The notes: generated from the sequence alone by a model not told the origin. A stretch of DNA of 64,000 nucleotides from Catellatospora coxensis (GCF_016862635.1 NZ_BONI01000033.1:1-64000); one strand, 5' to 3'; counted from the first letter of the stretch, positions 27,405 through 36,015 are shown. Numbers and translations: made by a program.

Positions 27405-27977
27405 TCAGGGAGCGGGCGTGGGCAGGGTCGCGGGCGGCTCGCACACGCCGACCTCGGTCATGCCGTGGATAGAGGAGATCGGCACCAGCGTGCGGGCCTT
27501 CGCGGTGATCCGGTTCTCCGGCTGACCCGGGTCGGGCAGCACGGTGACATAACCGTCGGGTTCCAGCGAGACCAGACCGCAGATGATCCCGTGGTCGTAG
27601 GTGAGCTGGATGAGCTCGGCGGAGGCGGGCGCGGCGGGGGCCAGCCATCCCCCGAGCACGGCGAACCCGACCAGGGCCACCCCTGCCACGGCAAACCGCC
27701 GGGCGCCCGCCACCTCACCGGCCACGGATCCGGCCGTCGCCGCGGCGGCGGCCACCAGGATCGCGCGCACCAGCAGCGCGAAACCCGCCACCAGCAGCGC
27801 CGCGACGAGCACCTGCACCGCCACGTGCAGGTCGGCCAGGTCGCCTGGTCCCCGGACGATGAGCGCGGCGGCGAGCAGCGCGGTGACGGCGGTCAGCCCG
27901 TTGCGCCAGGCGGAGGCCTGTGTGGGTACGCCTTCGGGAGTCGACATGGGATCGGGGGCGGACGGGTTTTCGGTCAT
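27405..27977 (-). CDS. Membrane protein of unknown function
   Basis: A 190-residue protein with a short polar N-terminus, three or four hydrophobic helices (about 27-125) and a C-terminal extracytoplasmic part of about 65 residues with two cysteines (GIICGLVS and GVCEPPA) that could pair. ATG 27977 is preceded by GAGGT at 8 bp. The C-terminal domain contains PDGYVTVLPDPGQPENRITA but matches no family I recognise. Confidence 0.65.
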   Translation of the reverse strand: MTENPSAPDPMSTPEGVPTQASAWRNGLTAVTALLAAALIVRGPGDLADLHVAVQVLVAALLVAGFALLVRAILVAAAAATAGSVAGEVAGARRFAVAGVALVGFAVLGGWLAPAAPASAELIQLTYDHGIICGLVSLEPDGYVTVLPDPGQPENRITAKARTLVPISSIHGMTEVGVCEPPATLPTPAP

Positions 27978-28542
27978 ACCGGTTACCTCGGTTCGGTTCG
28001 CGGGGGGCGCACCCCGGGCAGGGCGCAGCGATGAGCGTAGATCAATGGGCACGCTCCCATCCAGAGTGTCCCGGGCGGCGGGCAACCGTTTACGCAGATA
28101 GATCTCGTTCTCTTGAAACCCGCGGGTGCCTACATGTTGCCGATGATCATTTCCACTGTCGCCACGACTCATGTGGGAAAGCGGCCGCGTGTCCGAGCAC
28201 ACGTCGGGGGTCACTGTGTGTGCCGTGCGCCTCTGCGCCACAGCAGTGTCATCGCCGTCGCCGACAACCCGGACTTGACAGCGGCCCGATGACCCTTGGA
28301 CCGCCGCATGGAACTGCCGGATGAGCCGACGCGCAATTGCACTACGCATGTTGCACGTGGTCCGAAGTGGGTAACTTGCCACCGCAAGCTCGCCGCGAGC
28401 ACTATCGTTGTCATGATCGCGCGTGCGATCCGATGCGCGATGCCGGACCACCGGCGCGTTCGGATTTAAAGCTTTGCAGGACGAGGTCCCCGGTAACCGG
28501 TATTGGCGCGTCACAGCCGAACACGTGGGGGGTGTGCCTGAA
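27978..28542. other. 565-bp gap at the left edge of the accessory island
   Basis: No convincing gene. GC falls visibly compared with the flanks. A 67-codon minus-strand frame (28211-28414) has no similarity or clear ribosome site. No terminal repeats or transposase fragments are seen. Confidence 0.5.
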
Positions 28543-29601
28543 ATGTCGGTCAGTGAAACTATGAAGGCTCGAGGAGCGGCTACCGATGTCGACCGCGCTC
28601 CGTTTATGACCGTCTCACCGGCGCTAAGGGCAGAGACCAGATCATCGGGTGCCTGCGGCGGCAGCTTGCCTGGTGTCGTCACCGAATACGGCGTTGGCAT
28701 GACACCGGGCAGCTTTCCAGAGATCATCGCCGGGGGACCAGATGGGAACCTGTGGTTCACCGAGTACGGCCGCATCGGCAAGGTCGTGCCGGCGACCGGT
28801 GGCATCACCGAGTACTCGGCGGGTCTGAGCCTGGGTGGCATCCCTGGTGCGATCACCGCCGGACCGGACGGCAATATGTGGTTCACCGAGGCTTTCGGCG
28901 ACCGGATCGGCAGAATCGTCCCCGCCACCGGTGCCATCACGGAGTATGCGACCGGTCTCACGCCAAACGGATACCCGCTCGGCATCACCGCCGGGCCTGA
29001 CGGGAATCTGTGGTTCACGCAGGGGCAGGGCGACCGGATTGGCAGGATCATGCCGTCGACCGGTGCCATCACCGAGTACTTCAGCGGGCTTACGCCGGGG
29101 GGTGGTCCGGCCTATATCGCCGCCGGACCGGCGGGCACACTATGGTTTACCGAGTACAAAGGCAACCGGATCGGCAGGATCGTTCCCTCGACCGGGGCGA
29201 TCACCGAGTTCTCGGCCTGTGATGGTCTGTCACCCGACTCCGGGCCGACCAGCATCACGGCGGGCCCCGATGGCAACATGTGGTTTACCGAGTATGACGG
29301 CAACCGAATTGGGAAGATCGCGCCATCGACGGGAGCCATCACGGAGTACTCCACCGGACTCACGCCGAACAGCTCTCCGGCGGGAATCGCGGTCGGTTCG
29401 GACGGCAACCTGTGGTTCACCGAGTTCAACGGCAACCGGGTCGGGCGGATAACGCCGCTTGGAGTGATCACCGAGTACTCGACTGGTCTGACAGCTGGGT
29501 GCGGACCGTTCGGTATCACTGCTGGGCCGGACGGCAATCTCTGGTTCATGGAATACGACGGCAACCGCGTCGGCAAAATCGTCTTGACGGGCACGGCGTA
29601 G
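28543..29601 (+). CDS. Virginiamycin-B-lyase-like seven-bladed propeller
   Basis: A 352-residue protein made of seven repeats of 41-46 residues, each close to ITEYSTGLTP, then GITAGPDGNLWFTE, then GNRIGRI. This is the Vgb/streptogramin-lyase propeller pattern. The active Vgb lyases use two histidines, but no histidine occurs anywhere in this product, so lyase activity is doubtful and a binding role is likelier. I use ATG 28543 behind a G-rich stretch; GTG 28534 is possible. There is no signal peptide. It is convergent with the PatG-like operon across 409 bp. Codon use is less GC-biased than outside the island. Confidence 0.75.
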   Translation: MSVSETMKARGAATDVDRAPFMTVSPALRAETRSSGACGGSLPGVVTEYGVGMTPGSFPEIIAGGPDGNLWFTEYGRIGKVVPATGGITEYSAGLSLGGIPGAITAGPDGNMWFTEAFGDRIGRIVPATGAITEYATGLTPNGYPLGITAGPDGNLWFTQGQGDRIGRIMPSTGAITEYFSGLTPGGGPAYIAAGPAGTLWFTEYKGNRIGRIVPSTGAITEFSACDGLSPDSGPTSITAGPDGNMWFTEYDGNRIGKIAPSTGAITEYSTGLTPNSSPAGIAVGSDGNLWFTEFNGNRVGRITPLGVITEYSTGLTAGCGPFGITAGPDGNLWFMEYDGNRVGKIVLTGTA

Positions 29602-30010
29602 CAAGGCCGGCAGCCGAAGCCTTGGCCGCTGTGGATGGCAACCCGAAAGCGGTGATCAGTAAGGTGCCAATTGCCGCAAAGCTGACGTGCCGGCGGGCTG
29701 AGATCATTCGGCTCACTCTCGATCCTCTTGGTCGGAACATCATTGCGTGCCAGATCGATTTGTGCCCGCACTCGAACTTTGGTGTTCGTTTCGATCGCCG
29801 CCCACGTAGTTGCTAGGCCTGATCGTGACGCCGCTATCGGCAGCGCGCACCGCCGACCGGCGAGGGCCGGACTGCCACTGCCAACGCTGGCAGTGCATAC
29901 AACCCGACTGCGCGGCGACGGGTGAAGTGATGTCGGACCTCTGGGCCGCGTGCCGTCCCATCTAGACCGCGTACGGAGGCACTGCCCGCCTGTCCACCGC
30001 GAATGGCCTT
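29602..30010. other. 409-bp gap between convergent genes
   Basis: No supported gene. A minus-strand frame (29546-29743) begins with a stretch that looks like a signal peptide but it overlaps the propeller gene, lacks a mature domain and has no ribosome site. No strong hairpin marks either gene end. Confidence 0.45.
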
Positions 30011-30898
30011 TCAGCGATCGTAGAAGGGCGACATCTTCGTGACCAGGAAGGGGAACTCCTCAGTTACGTCAACGCGGGTGAAATGTCGCTCGGTCACGTC
30101 GGTACGCCTATCGGTGTACGAGAAAATAACGTCGACGATGGACCGGCTCCCGCTCAGTCGGGAACGTCTCACCTCGACCCCCGACAAGGTGGCTCCGCTG
30201 CCGTAGGCCTGGGCTGCGCGTTCGTAGACGGCCGGGTAACGTACGGCCAGGTAGTTCAGCGCGCGATGTTCATCGGTCGCGCCAGCGTTGTCGGCTAGTT
30301 GCCCGATCCGGTCGAACAGTTCCTCCGCGACGTCGCGGAACTTCTCGTCGCCAGAGCGCCCGTCAGGGCATGGGATGGACTGGACGAAGTCGTCGCGATC
30401 GAAGGAATAGATTTGATCGAACGCTACGATGGGCAGCGCCAGCCCGCTGCACATCTCGGGCGTTGCGATGCCCATCCGGACCCCGATGACGACATCGACG
30501 TCCGTGGTCCGGGGCCCCGAACGTAACGCGTCAGTCAGCAGCTCGAGGTCGGTCGAGTCCTGCGGCACGAGCAGGTATGTCTCCAGGCCTTCAATCAACA
30601 AAACCCAGCACATCTGGCGGGCGAGGTAACGGAAGCTGCGGTCGGACAGCACCGATCGCAGTGCTTGCCCGTCGGTCTGGCCGTCGGTCTCACTTTGGGC
30701 GAGGGCCTGCGCGAACTCCTTTTCCACAGCCAGACTGGGAAATCTCGCCTCGATCTGCCCGATGGCGTAGACGAACGTCGTCGACGCAAGCGCAGCCAGC
30801 TCCGGCATCACGGGTGGGGCCGGCGATACGGCAGGCATCCCAGGTGATGTCGGAATTGGCAGCGCCGGTGTCTCGGCTTCCTCGTCGATCAGGTCCAT
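30011..30898 (-). CDS. PatG C-terminal-domain protein (split cyanobactin-protease homologue)
   Basis: A 295-residue protein that matches, as far as I recall the family, the C-terminal domain (function unknown) of cyanobactin macrocyclase PatG/TruG. Landmarks are QIEARFPSLAVEKEFAQ, SFRYLARQMCWVLLIEG, DVVIGVRMGIATPEMCSGL, ATDEHRALNYLAVRYPA and a final DVTEEFPFLVTKMSPFYDR. In cyanobacteria this domain is fused to the subtilisin domain. Here it is a separate gene, last of a three-gene operon after the protease (31988) and the CGGC protein (31101). ATG 30898 follows GAGGAAGG; the gap to the preceding stop is 20 bp. Biochemical role unknown. Confidence 0.82.
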   Translation of the reverse strand: MDLIDEEAETPALPIPTSPGMPAVSPAPPVMPELAALASTTFVYAIGQIEARFPSLAVEKEFAQALAQSETDGQTDGQALRSVLSDRSFRYLARQMCWVLLIEGLETYLLVPQDSTDLELLTDALRSGPRTTDVDVVIGVRMGIATPEMCSGLALPIVAFDQIYSFDRDDFVQSIPCPDGRSGDEKFRDVAEELFDRIGQLADNAGATDEHRALNYLAVRYPAVYERAAQAYGSGATLSGVEVRRSRLSGSRSIVDVIFSYTDRRTDVTERHFTRVDVTEEFPFLVTKMSPFYDR

Positions 30899-30918
30899 GT
30901 CCGTCCTTCCTCTCTGGT

Positions 30919-31101
30919 TCAACGCCGCCGGGTGAACACGACCCAACTGTTAAGCAGCCTGGCTCGCCTGGCACAGCCGCCACACGGTTTGACACCAGCC
31001 AGCGATGTAGCACGCTTGATCACATCACCGAGGCCGACATCCTCGTCCTTGATAAAGCCCGGCAGCCGGATGCTCCGCGGGCGCCGTTTCTCCTGAGTCA
31101 T
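30919..31101 (-). CDS. 60-residue CGGC protein between the split PatG genes
   Basis: A 60-residue basic protein: an Arg/Lys-rich start, LPGFIKDEDVGLGDVIKRA, then GVKPCGGCARRARLLNSW with Cys40 and Cys43, and an RRR end. Its ATG overlaps the protease stop (ATGA), so its dosage is tied to the protease. The GLGDxxKxxTxxxGxKPCGGCxxRxxxLN pattern recurs in small bacterial and phage proteins of unknown role. Possibilities are a maturation substrate of the protease, a metal- or disulfide-bearing adaptor, or a structural bridge to the PatG-C protein. None is proven by sequence. Confidence 0.78.
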   Translation of the reverse strand: MTQEKRRPRSIRLPGFIKDEDVGLGDVIKRATSLAGVKPCGGCARRARLLNSWVVFTRRR

Positions 31102-31988
31102 CGGGTCACCTTCCGGAGTCCGGCTCGCATAGCCGCGAGCAGCTGATATGAGCGCCAGCCGTCAAGCAGCGGTGGGGTGACGCCCGTACGGCGGGGCGAC
31201 CCGCTGATGGTCGCGTGCTTGACTTCCGCGACGCTGGCATCTGGGAACAGCGAGCGCAGCAGGGCGATCGCCCCGGTCACGAACACCGTGGCGAGACTGG
31301 TGCCCGATGCCGTCACTGGACGCCCGCCGGGTCCGAGCCCGCAGATCCGTTCGCTGGCGGCACCGAGCCCGCGACGGCCGATGCAAGCACCGAGGTTGGA
31401 GTACCCGGCCGGCCGGCCGTCGCGGGTGTAACCGATCACCGGTATGACCCACGGATGGCCGGTCAACGCGGTACCCCCTACCGAGGCTTGGTTGCCGGCG
31501 GCGACCACGACGATCGTTCCTCGTGAGGCCGCATGTGCCAGCGACAGCTGTAGTTCGCGCTCCTGTCCGACGCCAGGGCGGTCAATGGCAGCGCTGAGGT
31601 TGATGATCGTGGCGCCGGCGTCGGCGGCTTCGACGATCGCCGCAGCTACGTCGTCCGGCGTTGCGTAGGCGAGTCGCGGGTCGTCCATGCTGCGCTCACG
31701 GAATACCGGCTTGATAAGCAGAGTGACGTCTGGGCAGATCGGTGCCATGCGGCTCGTACTGGGGGCCACCAGCATGCTGGCGATGAGGGTGCCATGTCGA
31801 CAAGCTGGGCCCGGAACGAACCCACGCCCGTCAGCGACCGCCGTGGCCGGCGTCAGCACCGAGCCGGCGTGGGCCGTGCCGAGCACATCGCTGTCAACGG
31901 GGCCGTCGAGCACACCGACCACCACGTCGCGGCGACCGCGGGTCATGCTCATCAACTGCGTCAGACGAACCAGCTCGAATGGTTCCAT
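31098..31988 (-). CDS. PatA/PatG-type subtilisin-like serine protease
   Basis: A 296-residue S8 peptidase with a full triad: Asp28 in VVVGVLDGPVD, His65 in ACRHGTLIAS, Ser231 in ASGTSLATVF, plus oxyanion Asn166 in VVAAGNQ. The VLDGPVD form of the Asp motif is characteristic of cyanobactin proteases PatA and PatG. It has no signal peptide or propeptide, as in those cytoplasmic enzymes. The gene leads a three-gene operon. Leader cleavage (PatA-like) or macrocyclisation (PatG-like) of a peptide is expected by homology. No classic precursor gene is seen nearby. Confidence 0.85.
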   Translation of the reverse strand: MEPFELVRLTQLMSMTRGRRDVVVGVLDGPVDSDVLGTAHAGSVLTPATAVADGRGFVPGPACRHGTLIASMLVAPSTSRMAPICPDVTLLIKPVFRERSMDDPRLAYATPDDVAAAIVEAADAGATIINLSAAIDRPGVGQERELQLSLAHAASRGTIVVVAAGNQASVGGTALTGHPWVIPVIGYTRDGRPAGYSNLGACIGRRGLGAASERICGLGPGGRPVTASGTSLATVFVTGAIALLRSLFPDASVAEVKHATISGSPRRTGVTPPLLDGWRSYQLLAAMRAGLRKVTR

Positions 31989-33122
31989 CGAAATGACTCT
32001 GCTCTCGTTCTCGTTTAGGCAGATGCTGAGCCGCCGTAGCTGCCGAGCGAGCCACTATGGCAATTTTGACGCTACCTCGGTTGTCTCGGCGACATGCCGC
32101 AAACGGCAACACGCATTCTCCAATGTGCAGGCGACCTAGCGCATTCAATTGCAGTTCTGCTCGTTGCGGGCGGCGGGGGACGTGGCGGGGATCGGCCAAC
32201 AGGGCGCGCATTGCGAAGTCAGCCAGGAGGGACAGGCGCGCGATCGCGTGACCGGCAAGTGATCGGCGATGGCTTAGCCCTCGAAGCGCCGGAGCGACAA
32301 GTCGACCACCCCGAGGCAAGGAGGCCCCCCACGTGCAGCGTCCTATACCCGTGTTCCGCGGCGTCCTCCCGGTTGTCCAACCCGGCCGGGGACGGGCCGA
32401 TCAGGTCCGCTATTGGCGCTCGGCGGACGCTCATCGAGCCGACGGCGGCGCGGGGTGATTCGATCTGCCCGGCCAACCTGAGCAGTCGAGCACGTCAAGG
32501 TGCAGGGGTGATGCCTGGGGAGTCAGTCGATTTGGCGAAACGGCGGTGGGTGATGGCGGAGCTGCCGAGGCCGAACGAGGGGGCGGGGCCCATCAGGATC
32601 GGCTCATACCACACGGAGAATCGCGGCGAGTACAGCGTGCAGCCGCCGGTAACCGCGGCCTGGTGGCGATTCGGTGTTCGGGGATGAGAGCTGGAAACGC
32701 TTGTGGCACCACTTGTCGACGGTATTCACACCTTACCAGCAACAAGCGGTGCCACATGTGTCTGCCAACGAGACCCCGTCTAAGCAGAAGCAAAGCCTAA
32801 GGCCGCATTCGTATTATCGGCTGAGGTTGATACGTCTCAACCTACGACCACGACCAAGTAGTTGAATCAGGCGAGTGTTGTCGCACGAGCCTATTGCGAC
32901 CGTGTCGCCCGAGCCGTCTGGGCAGTCGGTTGTCATGTACCGAATTCCGTCGATACACCTGATGGCGATATCACACGGGATATCCTGTGGGGCGATCATC
33001 TGTCTTGAATCTGCGTCACGGGCGGTCTGGTGATTACCGAGATAGCGGCCTTTCAATCGAACAAGGGCGGCTTCTGCGGTGAATGACGGGAATCGCAGAG
33101 CTATCTTCAGCCGGCGTATGTC
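31989..33122. other. 1.1-kb gene-poor, lower-GC stretch
   Basis: No supported gene. A sample of 60 bases from 32761 is about 53% GC against about 72% for 60 bases from 49201. Minus-strand frame 32814-33056 (TTG start, or 61 codons from ATG 32999, with four cysteines in the shorter form) is the only one with a hint of coding character. Its base use is mixed and no ribosome site precedes it. This stretch must contain the promoter of the PatG-like operon and is where a precursor-peptide gene could hide. Confidence 0.45.
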
Positions 33123-33281
33123 ATGCCAGCTACGATCAGTGCAGCGAGCGGGCTCTTCGCTGGTCCGCCGCTGCTGTACTCCGAGTACTTTGTCGCGGCG
33201 GCAACCGATCCGCCGGAGGTGCTGCTCAATCCGCAGCCGGTGCCGCCAGAAGAGTTGCAGCAGCGTCGGAGTGAGTCTTAG
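33123..33281 (+). CDS. Small protein with NPQPVPPEE motif
   Basis: A 52-codon frame reading MPATISAASGLFAGPPLLYS, then EYFVAAATDPPEV, then LLNPQPVPPEELQQR. About 71% of its third bases are G or C, unlike the overlapping frames, and the LNPQPxPP motif recurs in small actinobacterial and proteobacterial proteins of unknown role. It is followed by a hairpin at 33370. No clear ribosome site is visible. It could be a small peptide gene or a remnant of a longer one. Confidence 0.45.
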   Translation: MPATISAASGLFAGPPLLYSEYFVAAATDPPEVLLNPQPVPPEELQQRRSES

Positions 33282-33369
33282 CGCCCGTTAAATGGTGAGG
33301 TCAGAGGGCTGGCCGCCGGTTGAGATGTGGCAGAGCCTGAGCCCGTTTCGGTGTGTCGAGGTGACGAGG

Positions 33370-33426
33370 GTGGGGCCTTCAGGTATGGCTTTGGTCGTCT
33401 ACGCCAAGCCCTCCCAAAGGCCCCAC
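33370..33426 (+). terminator. Imperfect long hairpin followed by T-rich tract
   Basis: GTGGGGCCTT (33370-33379) pairs with AAGGCCCCAC (33417-33426), and GGCTTTGG with CCAAGCC inside. AGTCTTTCT follows. It fits a weak intrinsic terminator for the small plus-strand frame at 33123, or a structured remnant. Confidence 0.4.
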
Positions 33427-33536
33427 AGTCTTTCTACCGGTCTGCGGCCAGGCCGACCCGCGCCCCCGAGCACCGGCCGCACGTGACTGATTCCCGTTGG
33501 CTGCAGCCGTAGCCGGGCCCTGCCTGCGCGCCGGGG

Positions 33537-34109
33537 TCAGACGATGCCGGCGTGCAGGTACACCTCGGCGGCGTCACCGGACTCGTACAGCGCGACCGCC
33601 ACGTCCACGAGCACCCCGCCGAGCAGCGGCCGGTGCCGGACCGAGCGGTAGCGCCGCTCGGGGTCCTGCGGCCAGCCGAAGCCCGCGGTCGTCTTCGCGT
33701 CGAACGGCAGGCCCGCCGTCTCCGTCCGCCCGCCGGTCAGGAACATGCCGTTGAGCACCAGGAACTGGTTCATGCAGTGCCGGTCGCCGGTGAAGTGCAG
33801 GTAGAACGAGTCCGCCTCCCACTCGGCGTACCGGTAGAAGCGCACGCCGCGCGCGGCGCAGTCCGGCAGGCCCAGATGGTAGCGGTGCAGCGTGCCGGGC
33901 AGGTCCTGCGACTGGCTGCCGGGGTACGCGCGCGGGTCGTGCGGCGTGTGCTCACGCGACAGCGCGTACCAGAGCGACAGCAGGACGGTCACGACCAACG
34001 CCAGACCGGCGCGCAGCCTGCGGTGTCGTCCGCGCGGCCGCCGGTGACGCGCCCGGCCGCCGTCGGGCTGCGTCGCCTGCTCAGCGGACTCCACGTCCAG
34101 CACGTCCAT
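33537..34109 (-). CDS. Single-TM hypothetical protein with extracytoplasmic domain
   Basis: A 190-residue protein. A charged, Arg-rich N-terminus (about 35 residues) leads into one helix (LRAGLALVVTVLLSLWYAL) and an outside domain with CAARGVRFYRYAEWEADSF and DRHCMNQFLVLNGMFL. The two cysteines could form a disulfide. No family is recognised. ATG 34109 has a G-rich site upstream. It is divergent from the membrane-protein gene at 34272. Confidence 0.6.
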   Translation of the reverse strand: MDVLDVESAEQATQPDGGRARHRRPRGRHRRLRAGLALVVTVLLSLWYALSREHTPHDPRAYPGSQSQDLPGTLHRYHLGLPDCAARGVRFYRYAEWEADSFYLHFTGDRHCMNQFLVLNGMFLTGGRTETAGLPFDAKTTAGFGWPQDPERRYRSVRHRPLLGGVLVDVAVALYESGDAAEVYLHAGIV

Positions 34110-34271
34110 CGGCCCCCCAACCGGATCTTGCTGGGGTGACCTTATCGCGCGGCCGTCGCGACGAGCCGCACTTGGCGTGTGCCATGCCGAAGGCGCGCGT
34201 CCGCCGGTCCGGCCGTGCGGACGACGGCCGTGATGGACACGTGACACACTGGCCGCCACCACCCCGCGATC

Positions 34272-35258
34272 ATGGAGTACGCGTTGTCCATCAACGACCC
34301 CCAGCCGCTCCCGGGCGCCGTTCCGAGCAGCGGTTTCCTGCCTCCCGACGACGCGTTCCCGGTCGAGCGGGCCAGCGGTCCCGAAGTGCTGGTCAACCTG
34401 CCCGGCGAGGGCCTGACCGGCTGGGCGCGCAAGGTCGCCGGCGTGCTGCGGCGCGGCTGGCAGCAGCAGCTCGCCATCTTCGCGATCACGCACGCGCTGC
34501 CGGGTTTCGTGCTGTACGCGCTCGCGGTCGGGGGCCTGCTCGCGCTCTGGGACAGCGACCTCGCGCGGGCCGCGGCCGTGGACGACGTGCTGGCCGAGAA
34601 GCTCACCGTCCGCGTCCTGATGGTGGTCTGCCTCATGCTGGTCGTGGCGCTGCCGTTCCGGCTGCTCGGGTACGCCGCGGCGACCTGGTCGGCGGTGCGC
34701 CAGGCGGCGGGACTGCCCGTGCAGCTCTCGCGCGCCCTGTGGTTCGGCCTACGCCGGGTGCCGGCGATGTTCGCCTGGAGCCTGGTCGCCTACGTGCTGG
34801 CCTTCGTCGTCGTGTTCCTGGTCGTGCTGTGCTTCGCCTCCGCCTTCTCGTTCGCCGGTCTGGTGCCCGCGGTGATCGTGCTCGGCTACCTGGTGATGAT
34901 CGCGGGAATGGTCGGCCCGGCGGTCCTGTTCGAACACCGCAGGCCGCTGGTGCGGGCCTTCGACACCGTGAACAGCGCGTTCTGGCCCGCTGTCGTGCGC
35001 CTGGCGGTGCCCGGGGTCGTGCTGTTCCTCGCGTACCGCTACAACCAGGTGATCGACGGGGCGGCCGCAATGTCCGGGTTCGGCGGCACGATCGGCGAAC
35101 GAGCGGGGTTCGCGTTCGCGGCGGTGGCGGCGTCGGCCGCCCTGGAGCTGCCGGTCGCCATGCTGCTGTTCCCGACCGTGCTGGTGACCTATGTCGAGCG
35201 CCGCGCGCAGGTCGCGCCGAACCTGCGTACCCCGCACCTGCTGGACGAGCTGGGCTGA
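34272..35258 (+). CDS. Multi-pass membrane protein of unknown function
   Basis: A 328-residue protein. About 50 hydrophilic N-terminal residues are followed by roughly six helices, including VLMVVCLMLVVALPFRLLGY and a long LVAYVLAFVVVFLVVLCFA. The pattern resembles the broad actinobacterial group of YesL/DUF-type membrane proteins, but no specific family is clear. The ATG at 34272 and a TTG four codons on are both possible. It is not clearly linked to neighbours. Confidence 0.65.
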   Translation: MEYALSINDPQPLPGAVPSSGFLPPDDAFPVERASGPEVLVNLPGEGLTGWARKVAGVLRRGWQQQLAIFAITHALPGFVLYALAVGGLLALWDSDLARAAAVDDVLAEKLTVRVLMVVCLMLVVALPFRLLGYAAATWSAVRQAAGLPVQLSRALWFGLRRVPAMFAWSLVAYVLAFVVVFLVVLCFASAFSFAGLVPAVIVLGYLVMIAGMVGPAVLFEHRRPLVRAFDTVNSAFWPAVVRLAVPGVVLFLAYRYNQVIDGAAAMSGFGGTIGERAGFAFAAVAASAALELPVAMLLFPTVLVTYVERRAQVAPNLRTPHLLDELG

Positions 35259-35271
35259 GGGACCGGGGCGG

Positions 35272-35991
35272 TCATGCGCCGCAGGGGACGCGTTGCACGA
35301 TGCGGGAGCGCAGCACGAGGTCGTCCATCGTGTCCATCAGCCACAGCTCGGACGGCGTGATCGGAACCCGCACCCGGGTCTGGTAGTGCCGGACCAGCCG
35401 GCGCATGGCCGCGTACGGCTCGCCGGTCAGGTCGCCGGTCAGTTGCAGGTAGCCGGCGAGCATCGGCCGGCGCTCGGCTCCCACCAGCGCACGGACCGCC
35501 TCCAGCCGCCGGACCGAGGTGCCGTCGGCGGCCTGCACGGGCAGGTAGACGCGGCCGGTGTTGTGGCGGCCGACCCAGGGGCCCCGCACGATCAGGTTGA
35601 TCGGGGGCAGCGGCGCGCCGGGCAGCGTCGTGGCCGGGTCGAGTTCCGGAGCCAGGGTCGTGTGCACCCGGTCGGCGCGCAGCGCGAGCCCCGGCCACCA
35701 CACCTGCGGCCCGAGCGCGTCCCGCAGCTCGTCGAGGAAGGCGGCGAACACCGCGTCGGCGCGCAGGGCGGCGTCGTCGACGGGCAGGACCACCGACCGG
35801 ATCGGCGGCCAGTACTCCGCCTCACGCAGCTCACCGGGGTGCGGCGCGGGGCGGGGCGCTTCGTCCAGCAGGGGCAGGTGCCGGGCCCGGTAGCGCTCGT
35901 CCAGGCGCATCACGTCGTGGGCGTCCCAGTCGAACTGCGCCTGCTGCCCGTCGAGTTCGGCGAGCGGGTCGGCCAGCGGGTGCACGGGCAC
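35272..35991 (-). CDS. Hypothetical soluble protein
   Basis: A 239-residue protein with no recognised family. Seen in it: WWPGLALRADRVHTTLAPEL, an INLIVRGPWVGRHNTGRVYLP stretch given in parts INLIVRGPWVGR and HNTGRVYLP, and the C-terminal LWLMDTMDDLVLRSRIVQR. The single HTT motif is not enough to call a 2H phosphoesterase. Strong codon bias and lack of TM or signal sequences suggest a real cytosolic protein. A minus-strand frame at 36016 lies just upstream in the same direction. Confidence 0.6.
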   Translation of the reverse strand: MPVHPLADPLAELDGQQAQFDWDAHDVMRLDERYRARHLPLLDEAPRPAPHPGELREAEYWPPIRSVVLPVDDAALRADAVFAAFLDELRDALGPQVWWPGLALRADRVHTTLAPELDPATTLPGAPLPPINLIVRGPWVGRHNTGRVYLPVQAADGTSVRRLEAVRALVGAERRPMLAGYLQLTGDLTGEPYAAMRRLVRHYQTRVRVPITPSELWLMDTMDDLVLRSRIVQRVPCGA

Positions 35992-36015
35992 GGTGCGGTC
36001 TCCTCGAATCGTGTG

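Noticed and set aside
24339-28034. Very long plus-strand open frame opposite the arabinofuranosidase gene
   Set aside because: It is a GC-rich antisense shadow with low-complexity Arg/Gly/Val product, no start signal and no family match; the minus-strand gene has signal peptide, catalytic motifs and AbfB domains.
29546-29743. Minus-strand frame with a signal-peptide-like start
   Set aside because: It overlaps the end of the propeller gene, has no mature domain beyond about 30 residues and no ribosome site, so it is probably chance.
32814-33056. Minus-strand frame with several cysteines upstream of the PatG-like operon, considered as a precursor peptide
   Set aside because: Only a TTG or an internal ATG start without ribosome site, mixed codon use and no leader-like segment; kept only as a note for the gene-poor stretch.
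35272-35991. 2H phosphoesterase
   Set aside because: Only one HxT motif is present; the fold needs two.
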